Virus record (IMG/VR): IMGVR_UViG_3300020171_000122 | Location: 1 to 25,872 of that record | Source: a virus | Length of the DNA: 25,872 bases | Reading direction: 5' to 3' (one strand) | Shown: piece after piece, positions 5,945-13,489 of the stretch | Layout: every line of letters begins with the position of its first letter | Numbering within the stretch: position 1 is the stretch's first letter | The notes under the pieces: model-generated | Told to the model about the DNA's origin: nothing | The model's input: only the letters and a program-made list of their open reading frames with translations | Databases searched by the model: none | Program-made: the position numbers and the translations under genes

Positions 5945-6627
5945 TGCGCACTCCAAAACGACGCGGGCACAGAGTCCGCCGGTAGATCGAATCCCACGCC
6001 ACCAATCTGTCCCAAGATACGCCGCCGACGGGGATTGCCCCCACCCGCCGGTGCCGTGTGGTACACCGCATAGATCGACATCGAGTAATTCGACAAAGAC
6101 GTTTCCGTCAGAGTCGTCGGCCATGAGGTCCCATAGGTAATACTCTGATACTCAATGTAAATCCCCGTCTGGCCAGAGTTTACTCGTATGGAGAGATTGT
6201 CGGTTAATTGCAGATTGGCCCACGCGCAGATGTCGTATGTTGTACCCGAAGAAATGGTGGCATCGATGACAGTAGGTTGGGAAACCCAAGCGTCTGAATA
6301 AATGGCCATATTGAGATTAAAGGGTGCCACACTATCAATCTTGGGTGTTGGTGTTCCTCCGTTGTAGTTATAGATCGCATACTGAATGGTGAACAGGTCC
6401 TCACCACCCGGTCCCGTTCCATCAAGGTAAACAGTGATGCTGTCCAGTACACCGTTTGACGCCGGGGTCGCACGTAAGCAGACGATGTAATCTTCAATAG
6501 AAAGAAGACTCGTCCGAAGCGTTGAGTCTCCGACCCACGGCCACCCTTGGGCCGCCATTGCCTCCGGGGTCGCACATAGCAGCACAACCCCCAATACGAG
6601 AAGGAGAGCTGCGGGGATTCTCTTCAT
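5941..6627 (-). CDS. Secreted beta-rich protein, putative fibre or adhesin
   Basis: A 228-residue protein with a strong Sec signal peptide (MKRIPA, then a Leu/Val-rich core, likely cut after AMA near residue 26). The mature part is rich in beta-strand patterns and in Thr, Ser, Asp and Tyr (for example DLFTIQYAIYNY, IYIEYQSITYGTSW), like a sandwich or jelly-roll binding domain. Near the end is an unusual basic patch (NPRRRRILGQ). I do not recognise a family. The start follows the previous stop by one base (TAACATG). The gene sits among fibre and lysis genes and overlaps the resolvase start. A role at the cell surface or in host recognition is inferred only from the signal peptide and context. 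Confidence 0.7.
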   Translation of the reverse strand: MKRIPAALLLVLGVVLLCATPEAMAAQGWPWVGDSTLRTSLLSIEDYIVCLRATPASNGVLDSITVYLDGTGPGGEDLFTIQYAIYNYNGGTPTPKIDSVAPFNLNMAIYSDAWVSQPTVIDATISSGTTYDICAWANLQLTDNLSIRVNSGQTGIYIEYQSITYGTSWPTTLTETSLSNYSMSIYAVYHTAPAGGGNPRRRRILGQIGGVGFDLPADSVPASFWSAQ

Positions 6628-6628
6628 G

Positions 6629-6805
6629 TTACACGTTGTCCGCTTCGTCTTCAACGAGAGCCGTGACATACTGCACCACGGTCTGTTTCTCCAGTTTCGC
6701 CGCTTTCTCAAGCGCCTTGTATCGCTTCGCCGTCACCCTGATCTTGATGTCGCACATCTCGACCCGGATCGGCTTCGGCTTGGGCGTGTCTGTTGTTCTC
6801 GGCAT
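6629..6805 (-). CDS. Small ribbon-helix-helix-like protein
   Basis: A 58-residue protein: Pro/Lys-rich N-terminus, then DIKIRVTAKRYKALEKAA and a second helix around QTVVQYVTALVEDEA. A short beta-strand followed by two helices is the layout of Arc/CopG DNA-binding proteins. The start at 6805 is chosen for GGGGAGAAAG before the ATG; an in-frame ATG at 6844 has no comparable site. A small repressor inside a late structural operon would be unusual, so regulation of late transcription or another role is open. Confidence 0.65.
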   Translation of the reverse strand: MPRTTDTPKPKPIRVEMCDIKIRVTAKRYKALEKAAKLEKQTVVQYVTALVEDEADNV

Positions 6806-6845
6806 TGTCTTTCTCCCCGTTAGAAGTGGCCTGAACTGATCCATT

Positions 6846-7361
6846 CTACAACCCCGGAATCAGGCGTTGCGGGTCCTTGATCGCCATCGAAAACGTCAGC
6901 ACCCAACTGAACCGCGTTCCCCGATCCCATGCAAAAGCGTACCCGGCCAGTTCCAGCCAATCGTTGGCCGAGTAGGATAGGCCACCGTCAAACGTCAAGC
7001 CAGAGGCCAGAGTGCCGTTCTTCAATTCGTCGATGTTGTCGAGGAACCCAATCCCCACCAACCACGAACACTGTGGCACGTCACTCCATTGACTGGCAAG
7101 GATCAAGCGGCCTCCATTGCCGCCCACCTGGGTTCCCTCAATCGCCCCGTGCTGGTAACAGGCATAGGTCGCCGCCTTGTCCAAAGACAGCACCTTCAGG
7201 CCAACGTACTGCACCGTGAAAAGCTCATGCAGGTTGGGGCCGGAAACCCCGTAACCGACTCCCGCACCCGCAATGGTTGCCGGACCCCACGATGTACTAT
7301 CCCCGGACGCAAACCCCGTCGCAAATAGGACCATCATTGCCGTGAACAACATCGTTTTCAT
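6846..7361 (-). CDS. Secreted protein with outer-membrane-barrel-like pattern
   Basis: A 171-residue protein with a Sec signal peptide (MKTMLFTAMMVLFATGFAS). The mature sequence alternates hydrophobic and polar residues with many Gly, Tyr and Trp (GVGYGVSG, ELFTVQYVGLKVL, WLVGIGFLDNI, LTFDGGLSYSAND, WLELAGYAFAW, FSWVLTFSMAI), as in small beta-barrels with about eight strands. I do not recognise a family. The ATG overlaps the stop of the hydrolase gene (ATGA at 7361-7358) and AGGAGAG precedes it. If it reaches the outer membrane it could alter receptors or block superinfection. That function is a guess; a soluble beta-sandwich is the alternative. Confidence 0.7.
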   Translation of the reverse strand: MKTMLFTAMMVLFATGFASGDSTSWGPATIAGAGVGYGVSGPNLHELFTVQYVGLKVLSLDKAATYACYQHGAIEGTQVGGNGGRLILASQWSDVPQCSWLVGIGFLDNIDELKNGTLASGLTFDGGLSYSANDWLELAGYAFAWDRGTRFSWVLTFSMAIKDPQRLIPGL

Positions 7362-7984
7362 TGGAAACTCTCCTTGCTGAACAAGTTCGTGATGTTCGAT
7401 GGACACCGCACTGCGCCCGTGTCCGCCTGATTGAAGGGCCAAGCCGGGTCTATACCCCAAACTGACACCGGAAACCGTACCCCGGAACGTTCCAAGAGCG
7501 CGGCACCAGCCACAGAACAGACGGCAAACCGTCCCGCCTTGTCGCCGAAGATTCGGATCGGCCCCTTCTTCAAAAGCCACCACCAAGCCCCCGTCAGCCC
7601 CGTCAGGGCGAAATCGAGCAGGTCTCCGTAGTCATAGGTCATCCCCTTCATGAAGTCGGCGTGGCGGGCCAATTCCGCCTCATTGGGGGCGTTTGCCTTA
7701 GGCCACCGTGCCACACGAATTCGGCCTTGAGCGAACTTCCCCGCCAGGTCTGTTTCGGGGTCGTTCAAGGGTAGGATTCGAGACACCGGCGTCGTCTGCT
7801 CGAAAAACCGTCCTCCCGGTATCACGATCCGAACATGGGTGATCCGCGTTTCGGCACCAGACCAAGGATAGCGAGCCTTCTCGTACTCGTGCATGGCCCG
7901 GTAGAGTGGCCAGTTCCATGGGTCGCGCCATGTGGATTTGCCGATCGAGCCAATCCAGTCACCGGGTTTCAGAAGATAGGTCAT
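7358..7984 (-). CDS. Permuted NlpC/P60-like (YiiX-type) cysteine hydrolase
   Basis: A 208-residue protein resembling circularly permuted papain-fold hydrolases, in which the His precedes the nucleophilic Cys. Candidate catalytic residues are His50 in ITHVRIV and Cys156 in FAVCSVAGAALLE; the intervening DYGDLLDF (118-125) and closing GIDPAWP (178-183) are also typical of this group. Relatives cut peptide or acyl bonds, often in peptidoglycan. There is no signal peptide. Downstream of the holin and lysozyme-like genes, it may be a second lysis enzyme or a virion-borne wall hydrolase. It starts directly after the previous stop and overlaps the following barrel-like gene by ATGA. Confidence 0.7.
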   Translation of the reverse strand: MTYLLKPGDWIGSIGKSTWRDPWNWPLYRAMHEYEKARYPWSGAETRITHVRIVIPGGRFFEQTTPVSRILPLNDPETDLAGKFAQGRIRVARWPKANAPNEAELARHADFMKGMTYDYGDLLDFALTGLTGAWWWLLKKGPIRIFGDKAGRFAVCSVAGAALLERSGVRFPVSVWGIDPAWPFNQADTGAVRCPSNITNLFSKESFQ

Positions 7985-8428
7985 CTACTCCCCCGGCAGA
8001 ATCGGTATCACCCGCTTGAACGCCCACGGCGCAAAAAGGATCGGCTCGGCAGTTTCAACCAACCACTGTTTACCCTCACCTACCAATATAAGCCAGACGA
8101 ATTCCCCAACAACCTGACCACCCATTTCTGGCTGCAAGGGATTCTTTCCATAAACATGCACAGAAACACCGTGTACGAAGAATCCGTCGGGCCGTTGATA
8201 GGTCTGGATCGTACCCATGCGGGAGAAGCGCCCATTCTTGTAGATCGGTCCGCCGCGGACATTTCCGTCCTTGTCGATGGCGAAGATATGCCATCCCGCC
8301 TCGAAGTCAGGTTCCCCCTGTAAGGCAACCGGGATCTCGAACCACACATCCATGAAGTTGCCGGACACAAGCGTGGCATAGGGGATGATCCACGGCTCTT
8401 TGATCGGCTTCAGGATCGGCTCAGGCAT
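7985..8428 (-). CDS. Unknown protein in lysis cassette
   Basis: A 147-residue protein with no recognised domain, signal peptide or membrane span. It is rich in Trp, Phe and Gly with beta-strand patterns (FMDVWFEIPVAL, GWHIFAIDKDGNV, FVHGVSVHVYG, FVWLILVGEG). The start at 8428 overlaps the lysozyme-like gene by 8 bases. It abuts the hydrolase gene with no gap. The tight packing suggests co-translation with the lysis or virion-wall enzymes, but its function cannot be inferred from sequence. Confidence 0.65.
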   Translation of the reverse strand: MPEPILKPIKEPWIIPYATLVSGNFMDVWFEIPVALQGEPDFEAGWHIFAIDKDGNVRGGPIYKNGRFSRMGTIQTYQRPDGFFVHGVSVHVYGKNPLQPEMGGQVVGEFVWLILVGEGKQWLVETAEPILFAPWAFKRVIPILPGE

Positions 8429-8879
8429 TCTTCCCTCCCAACACGTACTTACGGTAGTTCGTTTTGAATTCCTCGACGGTGCCCTTGCCCTTGACGGTGT
8501 TCCAGTGTGCCTTCCAACAGGAGGCCAGTAGGTCGATGTTGTCCGCCTCAGTGGGCAGAGGTTTGCCGATCCGTTCCATATAAACCACAACCGCCACTTG
8601 GATCGACAGCTTCAGGTCCCATTCGCATTCTGCCGCTAAGTGGTCTGCAACAGAAGCAGGACATTCCGGCAGAGAAATGCACCAGTTGAATGTGCCCGGT
8701 TCGATCTGAAGCGCACCAAGTGCCGGACCGTTCAATTGTCTGAGATAGAACCCAAACCGACTCTCCTGTGCCGCCGTGCCCAAGATCAGGTTGACCATGA
8801 ACGGTTCGGACACACCCAACCTGAACTCGCCCACGATCCGGCGCGTAAGATCACGGAACTGCCCGCGATGGTAGCTCAC
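8421..8879 (-). CDS. Lysozyme-like / lytic transglycosylase-type endolysin
   Basis: A 152-residue protein of the lysozyme-like superfamily, expected to cut the glycan strands of peptidoglycan. The catalytic Glu is likely Glu39 in LGTAAQESRFG, followed by the GALQIEP segment typical of SLT-type enzymes. The C-terminus contains LASCWKAHWNTVKGKG and a basic tail. The start is taken as GTG at 8879, which overlaps the holin stop (GTGA) and has GGGG upstream; a longer form from 8939 would overlap the holin by 64 bases. No signal peptide, consistent with release through the neighbouring holin. Confidence 0.75.
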   Translation of the reverse strand: MSYHRGQFRDLTRRIVGEFRLGVSEPFMVNLILGTAAQESRFGFYLRQLNGPALGALQIEPGTFNWCISLPECPASVADHLAAECEWDLKLSIQVAVVVYMERIGKPLPTEADNIDLLASCWKAHWNTVKGKGTVEEFKTNYRKYVLGGKNA

Positions 8880-9112
8880 GATGAAACCCCGACAGATGAC
8901 TTGGTGATGGCCGTCGTCTTGAACGTCCGCAGGAACCATGTAACGACAACGGCAATGCCGTTGATCGCGGCAACGAGCGCCGCCTTTGTCTCCTCGTCAA
9001 GGTTCAGGCCGAAGAAAGTCAACAGGGATGCCACCAAAGATACGGCCTGAACCCAGTTGATCTTCGACGACCATGCGCTCTTGATGGGGGCCGAGATTGT
9101 GACTTCGGGCAT
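8876..9112 (-). CDS. Holin-like small membrane protein
   Basis: A 78-residue protein with two predicted membrane segments (about residues 20-37, SKINWVQAVSLVASLLTFFG region, and 45-62, LVAAINGIAVVVTWFL) joined by a short acidic turn (LDEETKA). This matches a common phage holin-type family. It lies directly before the lysozyme-like gene (GTGA overlap) and 3 bases after a lipoprotein gene, a normal lysis-cassette arrangement. It would make holes in the inner membrane to release the endolysin. Confidence 0.75.
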   Translation of the reverse strand: MPEVTISAPIKSAWSSKINWVQAVSLVASLLTFFGLNLDEETKAALVAAINGIAVVVTWFLRTFKTTAITKSSVGVSS

Positions 9113-9115
9113 TCC

Positions 9116-9451
9116 CTACTCCAATCTGTTGTCGATCTGTGATTGAATCGTAGCGGCCCGTTGCGCTTCTTCGATGGTGTACCACGGTGCACAGATCAAC
9201 CGTCCCCGGCGGTCCTTGAATCCGTAGGTGGGCCGGGCTTCAGTACCGTTCACCCGGATACCGTAGTACGGCTGAATCGTGGGGGCCGGGTCAGGGCTGA
9301 TTGGCGTCGGTGTCGCTTCGGCCATCATGACAACCGTTCCATTCGGGGCGTTCGGGGTCTTCGGTTCGGAGCATCCCACAAAAGCCACTGCCCCCACCAA
9401 AAGGACGCCGAGCAAGTACAAGCCCAGCAGCCCAGCTAACTTCGTGTTCAT
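9116..9451 (-). CDS. Lipoprotein, possible outer-membrane spanin partner
   Basis: A 111-residue protein with an N-terminal hydrophobic stretch ending in a lipobox-like AFVGC (Cys27), followed by a Pro/Thr-rich linker and a C-terminal domain with many charged residues. It should be lipid-anchored. Position between a membrane protein with a coiled coil and the holin suggests an Rz1-like o-spanin, although it is longer than most. The start has GGAGGAGG about 7 bases upstream. Without a recognised family, a generic lipoprotein is the alternative. Confidence 0.65.
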   Translation of the reverse strand: MNTKLAGLLGLYLLGVLLVGAVAFVGCSEPKTPNAPNGTVVMMAEATPTPISPDPAPTIQPYYGIRVNGTEARPTYGFKDRRGRLICAPWYTIEEAQRAATIQSQIDNRLE

Positions 9452-9499
9452 TCTCGACCTCCTCCTGTTCTCTTTCCCGTGGCCACATACGGCCTCCCT

Positions 9500-9814
9500 C
9501 TATCGCCAGTGGGTCGAATCGGCCGGTCCCATACTGGTCATCCAGTATGGTGGTGACGGCCAAAGCTCCCGTGGTATCTCCAACTTCTTGAACACGAGTT
9601 GATTGACGTTGATCTGATACGTCCACGCCGCCCACTGATTGATCCTCTCGACAGATGTGCGGTTATCCTTTTCCTGCAACAAAAAAACGACGGAATCGAG
9701 CTTCTGCTGCACTTCGTGAAAGTCGTTCAGCTGGGCCTTGGTGAAGTAGCCAAGGATACCAACGAGCACAGCGATTACCCAATTTCTCCAGTCTTTGGCC
9801 GCCGCCTTAATCAT
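9500..9814 (-). CDS. Membrane-anchored coiled-coil protein, i-spanin-like
   Basis: A 104-residue protein with one N-terminal membrane span (WVIAVLVGILGYF, about residues 12-24) followed by a helical heptad-like region (QLNDFHEVQQKLDSVVFLLQ). This is the shape of an inner-membrane spanin (Rz), and it precedes the lipoprotein and holin genes. The start at 9814 is chosen because GGGGG is placed about 7 bases before it; ATG at 9832 adds six residues. Spanin assignment is inferred from shape and order only. Confidence 0.6.
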   Translation of the reverse strand: MIKAAAKDWRNWVIAVLVGILGYFTKAQLNDFHEVQQKLDSVVFLLQEKDNRTSVERINQWAAWTYQINVNQLVFKKLEIPRELWPSPPYWMTSMGPADSTHWR

Positions 9815-9891
9815 CACTACCCCCAGTTGCATCTATGTCTACGTAAACGTCAAGGACTTTCTTCGGTTAGCAAGGGATGTGCCACGCGGGA

Positions 9892-12800
9892 TCACTTAAA
9901 GTCTTTCTCCAGCCCCGGCCGCGTGACATCTCGATACCAATCGATCTGGCGATACTGAATTTCCCCAGTCTTGTCCGCTATCGGAAACTTGTCGACGTTG
10001 TCATTCCACTCGTTCACGATCTCTTGGGCTCTTTCCACATTCCCAGCCCAGAAGGTTTTCCGGGCGGCGGTCAGCCGCTTCGATCTGACATCTACATTCT
10101 TGGCTGATTCCCGCTCCGTGGAGCGGAACTGCGCAGAGATGTGATAGCCATACGTCCCGAAGTAGGTTGCCATCTCCTCGGACATCCGGATAGCCAATTC
10201 CTTGCCCGACAACTTCTCCTGTTGCGCCTCAGTTCCCAACCACCAAGTACTCAGATTCTTGGCCCCGCGCCGCATTGCATCGCCCACACGGGCTGCATCG
10301 TTCATGGCCACCGGGGTTAGCAAGAAACCGATGTTGTCTACAATCTCCAATCCCAGTTTCGACGGATCCCCGTCTCTGATCCAACCCACGTCGGAGATCA
10401 TGCCCATCGTACCGATGATCGCATAGCGGTTCGCTACGTGGACCCAGAAGGGTTCGTGCTCATGGAAAACTGGCTGGCCGGACAGGAGTTCCCTGATTTC
10501 GTCCTTTGCCCGGATCATCAGATCACCACCGAGATAACCACCGGCTGCTAAACGCAAGGCGGGGGCCACATTTCCCCGCTTCATCTCACCCCAGATTATC
10601 TCTCGACTGAGAAGTGTCTGCTTGTAGGCGAACCGCTTCAACATCGCCAGCCAACGTGTCTGCGGCATGTTCATGAACTTTGATTCTCGGGTCGCGTCCG
10701 GATGTAATTGTGTCCACCGTGCGTAGTCCCCAGCCGCCTGGACGAACGCTTGGTCATCAATCGGCTTCGTCCAGTCAATGCCGAAGTGCCTGTCCAACTT
10801 CTCCTGGGCCCACTTGATCCGCTGTTTGCCGATCAGTCCAGCTTCATCGAGGGATCGGTTGGCGATTCGGTGGAGATCACGGGCGAAAACGTCCCCCGTC
10901 GACGCGGCCGCATAGTCGAGCGCCTTGTTCGCCATACGGAAGAACTGAAGTGTCGGCAATTTGTCGATGAACCGGGTCGAGGGTTCAAAGGCGAAAAACT
11001 TTTGCGCCGCCACGGTCCCCGTGACCCCATGTCGTCGGAGCCATGCCCTATGAGTCGGCTTCATGCTGTCCAGTGTTCCCTTGATCGAACGGAGGACTCC
11101 AGCATCCGGAACAAAAGAGATGAGCGGTTGAGATAATTGCAGTAAAGGAGCCATCCCACCGCCGATCTTCAGGCCGTAGGTAATGTTGGCGTAGACGCGC
11201 TGGGCCTTGGCAGCCGTCCGACTCAACGGGTGCGTCCTGTCGATCACCCCCATGGCGATGTCAGCCAGATCGCTCGCGTCGTCGTACAGGAAGGGGTACT
11301 TCTCCTGAATCGTTCGAAGAAGTCCGTTCAACCCTTCGCGCTCAGGGCCAAAGACCCGGACCTCTGCCAGCGTCCGCGCGGCTTCGTTGATGTATTGACC
11401 GATGACACGTGCCGGATTCGTCTCCCGGAACTCTTCCGGGAAGAACTTCGCAATCCGGGGCATCTCCACACCCTGAACACGGAAGAGGTTGTTGGCAGCC
11501 TGGTCGGCAAGGAACTGAAGCGCTTCCCCCCTGGTCTTGATTCCAAGGGACTGATTCTTAAGAAGGTGTTCAATGGCACCTTCCGTCGTCTTGCTGACCT
11601 TGTACCGACCGGTGGTCTTCTCAAGTATTGAGGCGACGTAACTGTCTCGTGCGGATTGTGGCTGTCGGCCCTTTCCGATAGCCCGTTCGGTTGCGATCGT
11701 GGCTGATTGCACGAGTCCGCCAGCGTCTTCCCAGAGCGCCTGAGCAATCGCCCGCTTCATCCGCCAAGGCCCGGTCTTGAGAAAGGATTCGCTCAACTCG
11801 AACGACCGGACACTACCATCAGGCATCTTCGTTGTGACACCAGCCTCTTTCATCGTAGCGCCGATCTTGCGGAAGACCTCCTGAACCGGGGATAGTTGCA
11901 TGAACTCTTCCATCTTCATCAGCGCCACACTCTTATGCTTCCGCACCAAGGAAGGCCACCATCCCTCACGTTGAAGCAGCGTTCCGACCTCACGAAAATC
12001 CTCGGCGAAGTTTGCGGCCAGATTGTTGTTCTCGCTCATCATCGTCCGGATTGAGGAAATCAGTTGCCTCGGCTCGGGTAGGTTCCCCATGCGAGTTTCC
12101 ATCGTGTGCAGGATGTTCCGCGCCCATTCGGTCTTACTGTAAAGTGCTTTGGCCCATGTTACCGGGTTGATCTTGCTCAAGTTACCAGTAGTCACTTCAA
12201 CCAGAAGTTCAGCCAGCGGTGAGGCGCTTTCCAATATCGATGGCGGCGCCCCTTCCGGGACCTTTCGGGCGTCCAAAATCGGGGATTCGGTGAATCGCCC
12301 GGAGCGTAGGAACGGCTGCCACTTAGGCGGCGGAACCGGCATGCCAGAAGCCACGGATGCGGGCGTGACCGCGTCATTCAGCACTTCGGCGTGCAGACGG
12401 CCAAGGAAGTCGCCGAAGTTGCCTGGCGGGGCGGCACCGGGAACCCGCGCACTCTCGGCCGGCTCAAGCCATCCACGGGTGGCACCAACAGGCGGGGTCT
12501 CCGCTGAAAACCCCTCTCCAAGCCCCTGACCGCCCTTGATAAGGCGATGCTTCAGGGTCCGCGGCTCACCCAGCCCCGTGTTGACGTTTAGGGGTCTGGT
12601 GGTAGGAAGACCGGGCCGGGAGACGAATCCTTCTCCCATGCCTGCGGGGGCGGCCAGTAGTTTGACCTCGGGAGCCAAGGTCGGAATCTGCGCCTCCATC
12701 TCCGCCGCGCGGACTTCTATCTTGGACCCCAAGCGAACCAACTTAGCAAATTGGGATGCCTTGCCAGCGGCCTTCAGCATACCCGCCGCGCCGCCAGCCG

Positions 12801-13488
12801 CAATCGTGGCGGCGAACACGGGGCCCAAAGGATCCTCGTAGAGCTGCCGCCACGCCTCTTTCTTCTCCTGCTTCTCCTCCCAACTGTCGGCAGGACTGAT
12901 CGCCTTGTAGACAGCCGCAAACTGCTCTCCCATGCCCTCAATCATCAACCCAACCGTCTTCACGGGATCGCGGGCCATGGCCTCCGGCAAAGACAGAAGC
13001 GCCGGACCTATCCGGGCAAAGGACCGGCCGGTATTCTGAATCAGCCCCAAGCCGGTCTCGGCCAAGGATTGATCGGCCGTGTATTCTCCACCCATTGCCT
13101 CGACACCGGGAGACAGGACTTCACCGATCGTGGCTGCAACTGCCATGATGGCGGGTCCTCCAGTCGTGGCGCCTGGTATGGCAGAAAACTCGGCCATCTT
13201 CCGCGCAAAGGTCCGAAGTGGGGATTCCGACTCTCCCGGCTTCGGACCCGGTACGGGCGGTACCTGCTCCCCACCGGTGCCCGCTACCCCAGTCGAACTC
13301 ACCGGTTCCGGTGCTGTCCGCGCCGACGGGTAATCGAGTTTCCCTGCCCCAAAGAACTCCAGAATCCCGGATTCCTTCACCGCCCGGGACAGGGAATCAT
13401 CTGCCGCGACCGGTCGGATCGGGATGTAACTCAAATCGTAGCGATCCCGAATCGGGACATCACTTAGATCGTAGGTTCGGCGAGGCAC
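9892..13488 (-). CDS. Very large internal virion / DNA-ejection type protein
   Basis: A 1198-residue, mostly helical protein without signal peptide. It begins with two copies of YDLSxxPIR (residues 5-13 and 16-24), then a Pro/Gly-rich linker. The C-terminal half (about 790-1130) resembles the large polyvalent-protein domain found in giant internal proteins of podophages, with segments such as TYGLKIGGGMAPLLQLSQP and RFAYKQTLLSREIIWG. A role inside the capsid or in DNA ejection is inferred. The start is GTG at 13488, chosen for GGAGG at 13497-13501 at ideal spacing; ATG at 13509 lacks a good site and would overlap the upstream gene by 20 bases. It follows two other likely internal proteins. 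Confidence 0.7.
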   Translation of the reverse strand: MPRRTYDLSDVPIRDRYDLSYIPIRPVAADDSLSRAVKESGILEFFGAGKLDYPSARTAPEPVSSTGVAGTGGEQVPPVPGPKPGESESPLRTFARKMAEFSAIPGATTGGPAIMAVAATIGEVLSPGVEAMGGEYTADQSLAETGLGLIQNTGRSFARIGPALLSLPEAMARDPVKTVGLMIEGMGEQFAAVYKAISPADSWEEKQEKKEAWRQLYEDPLGPVFAATIAAGGAAGMLKAAGKASQFAKLVRLGSKIEVRAAEMEAQIPTLAPEVKLLAAPAGMGEGFVSRPGLPTTRPLNVNTGLGEPRTLKHRLIKGGQGLGEGFSAETPPVGATRGWLEPAESARVPGAAPPGNFGDFLGRLHAEVLNDAVTPASVASGMPVPPPKWQPFLRSGRFTESPILDARKVPEGAPPSILESASPLAELLVEVTTGNLSKINPVTWAKALYSKTEWARNILHTMETRMGNLPEPRQLISSIRTMMSENNNLAANFAEDFREVGTLLQREGWWPSLVRKHKSVALMKMEEFMQLSPVQEVFRKIGATMKEAGVTTKMPDGSVRSFELSESFLKTGPWRMKRAIAQALWEDAGGLVQSATIATERAIGKGRQPQSARDSYVASILEKTTGRYKVSKTTEGAIEHLLKNQSLGIKTRGEALQFLADQAANNLFRVQGVEMPRIAKFFPEEFRETNPARVIGQYINEAARTLAEVRVFGPEREGLNGLLRTIQEKYPFLYDDASDLADIAMGVIDRTHPLSRTAAKAQRVYANITYGLKIGGGMAPLLQLSQPLISFVPDAGVLRSIKGTLDSMKPTHRAWLRRHGVTGTVAAQKFFAFEPSTRFIDKLPTLQFFRMANKALDYAAASTGDVFARDLHRIANRSLDEAGLIGKQRIKWAQEKLDRHFGIDWTKPIDDQAFVQAAGDYARWTQLHPDATRESKFMNMPQTRWLAMLKRFAYKQTLLSREIIWGEMKRGNVAPALRLAAGGYLGGDLMIRAKDEIRELLSGQPVFHEHEPFWVHVANRYAIIGTMGMISDVGWIRDGDPSKLGLEIVDNIGFLLTPVAMNDAARVGDAMRRGAKNLSTWWLGTEAQQEKLSGKELAIRMSEEMATYFGTYGYHISAQFRSTERESAKNVDVRSKRLTAARKTFWAGNVERAQEIVNEWNDNVDKFPIADKTGEIQYRQIDWYRDVTRPGLEKDFK

Positions 13489-13489
13489 C

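Noticed and set aside
9815-9891. Possible promoter (TTGACG) before the spanin-like gene
   Set aside because: No -10 hexamer at a usable distance on the minus strand; the gap probably only separates co-transcribed genes.
12751-13467. 238-codon plus-strand frame
   Set aside because: Antisense of the large internal protein with Arg/Gly/His-rich composition and no family resemblance.
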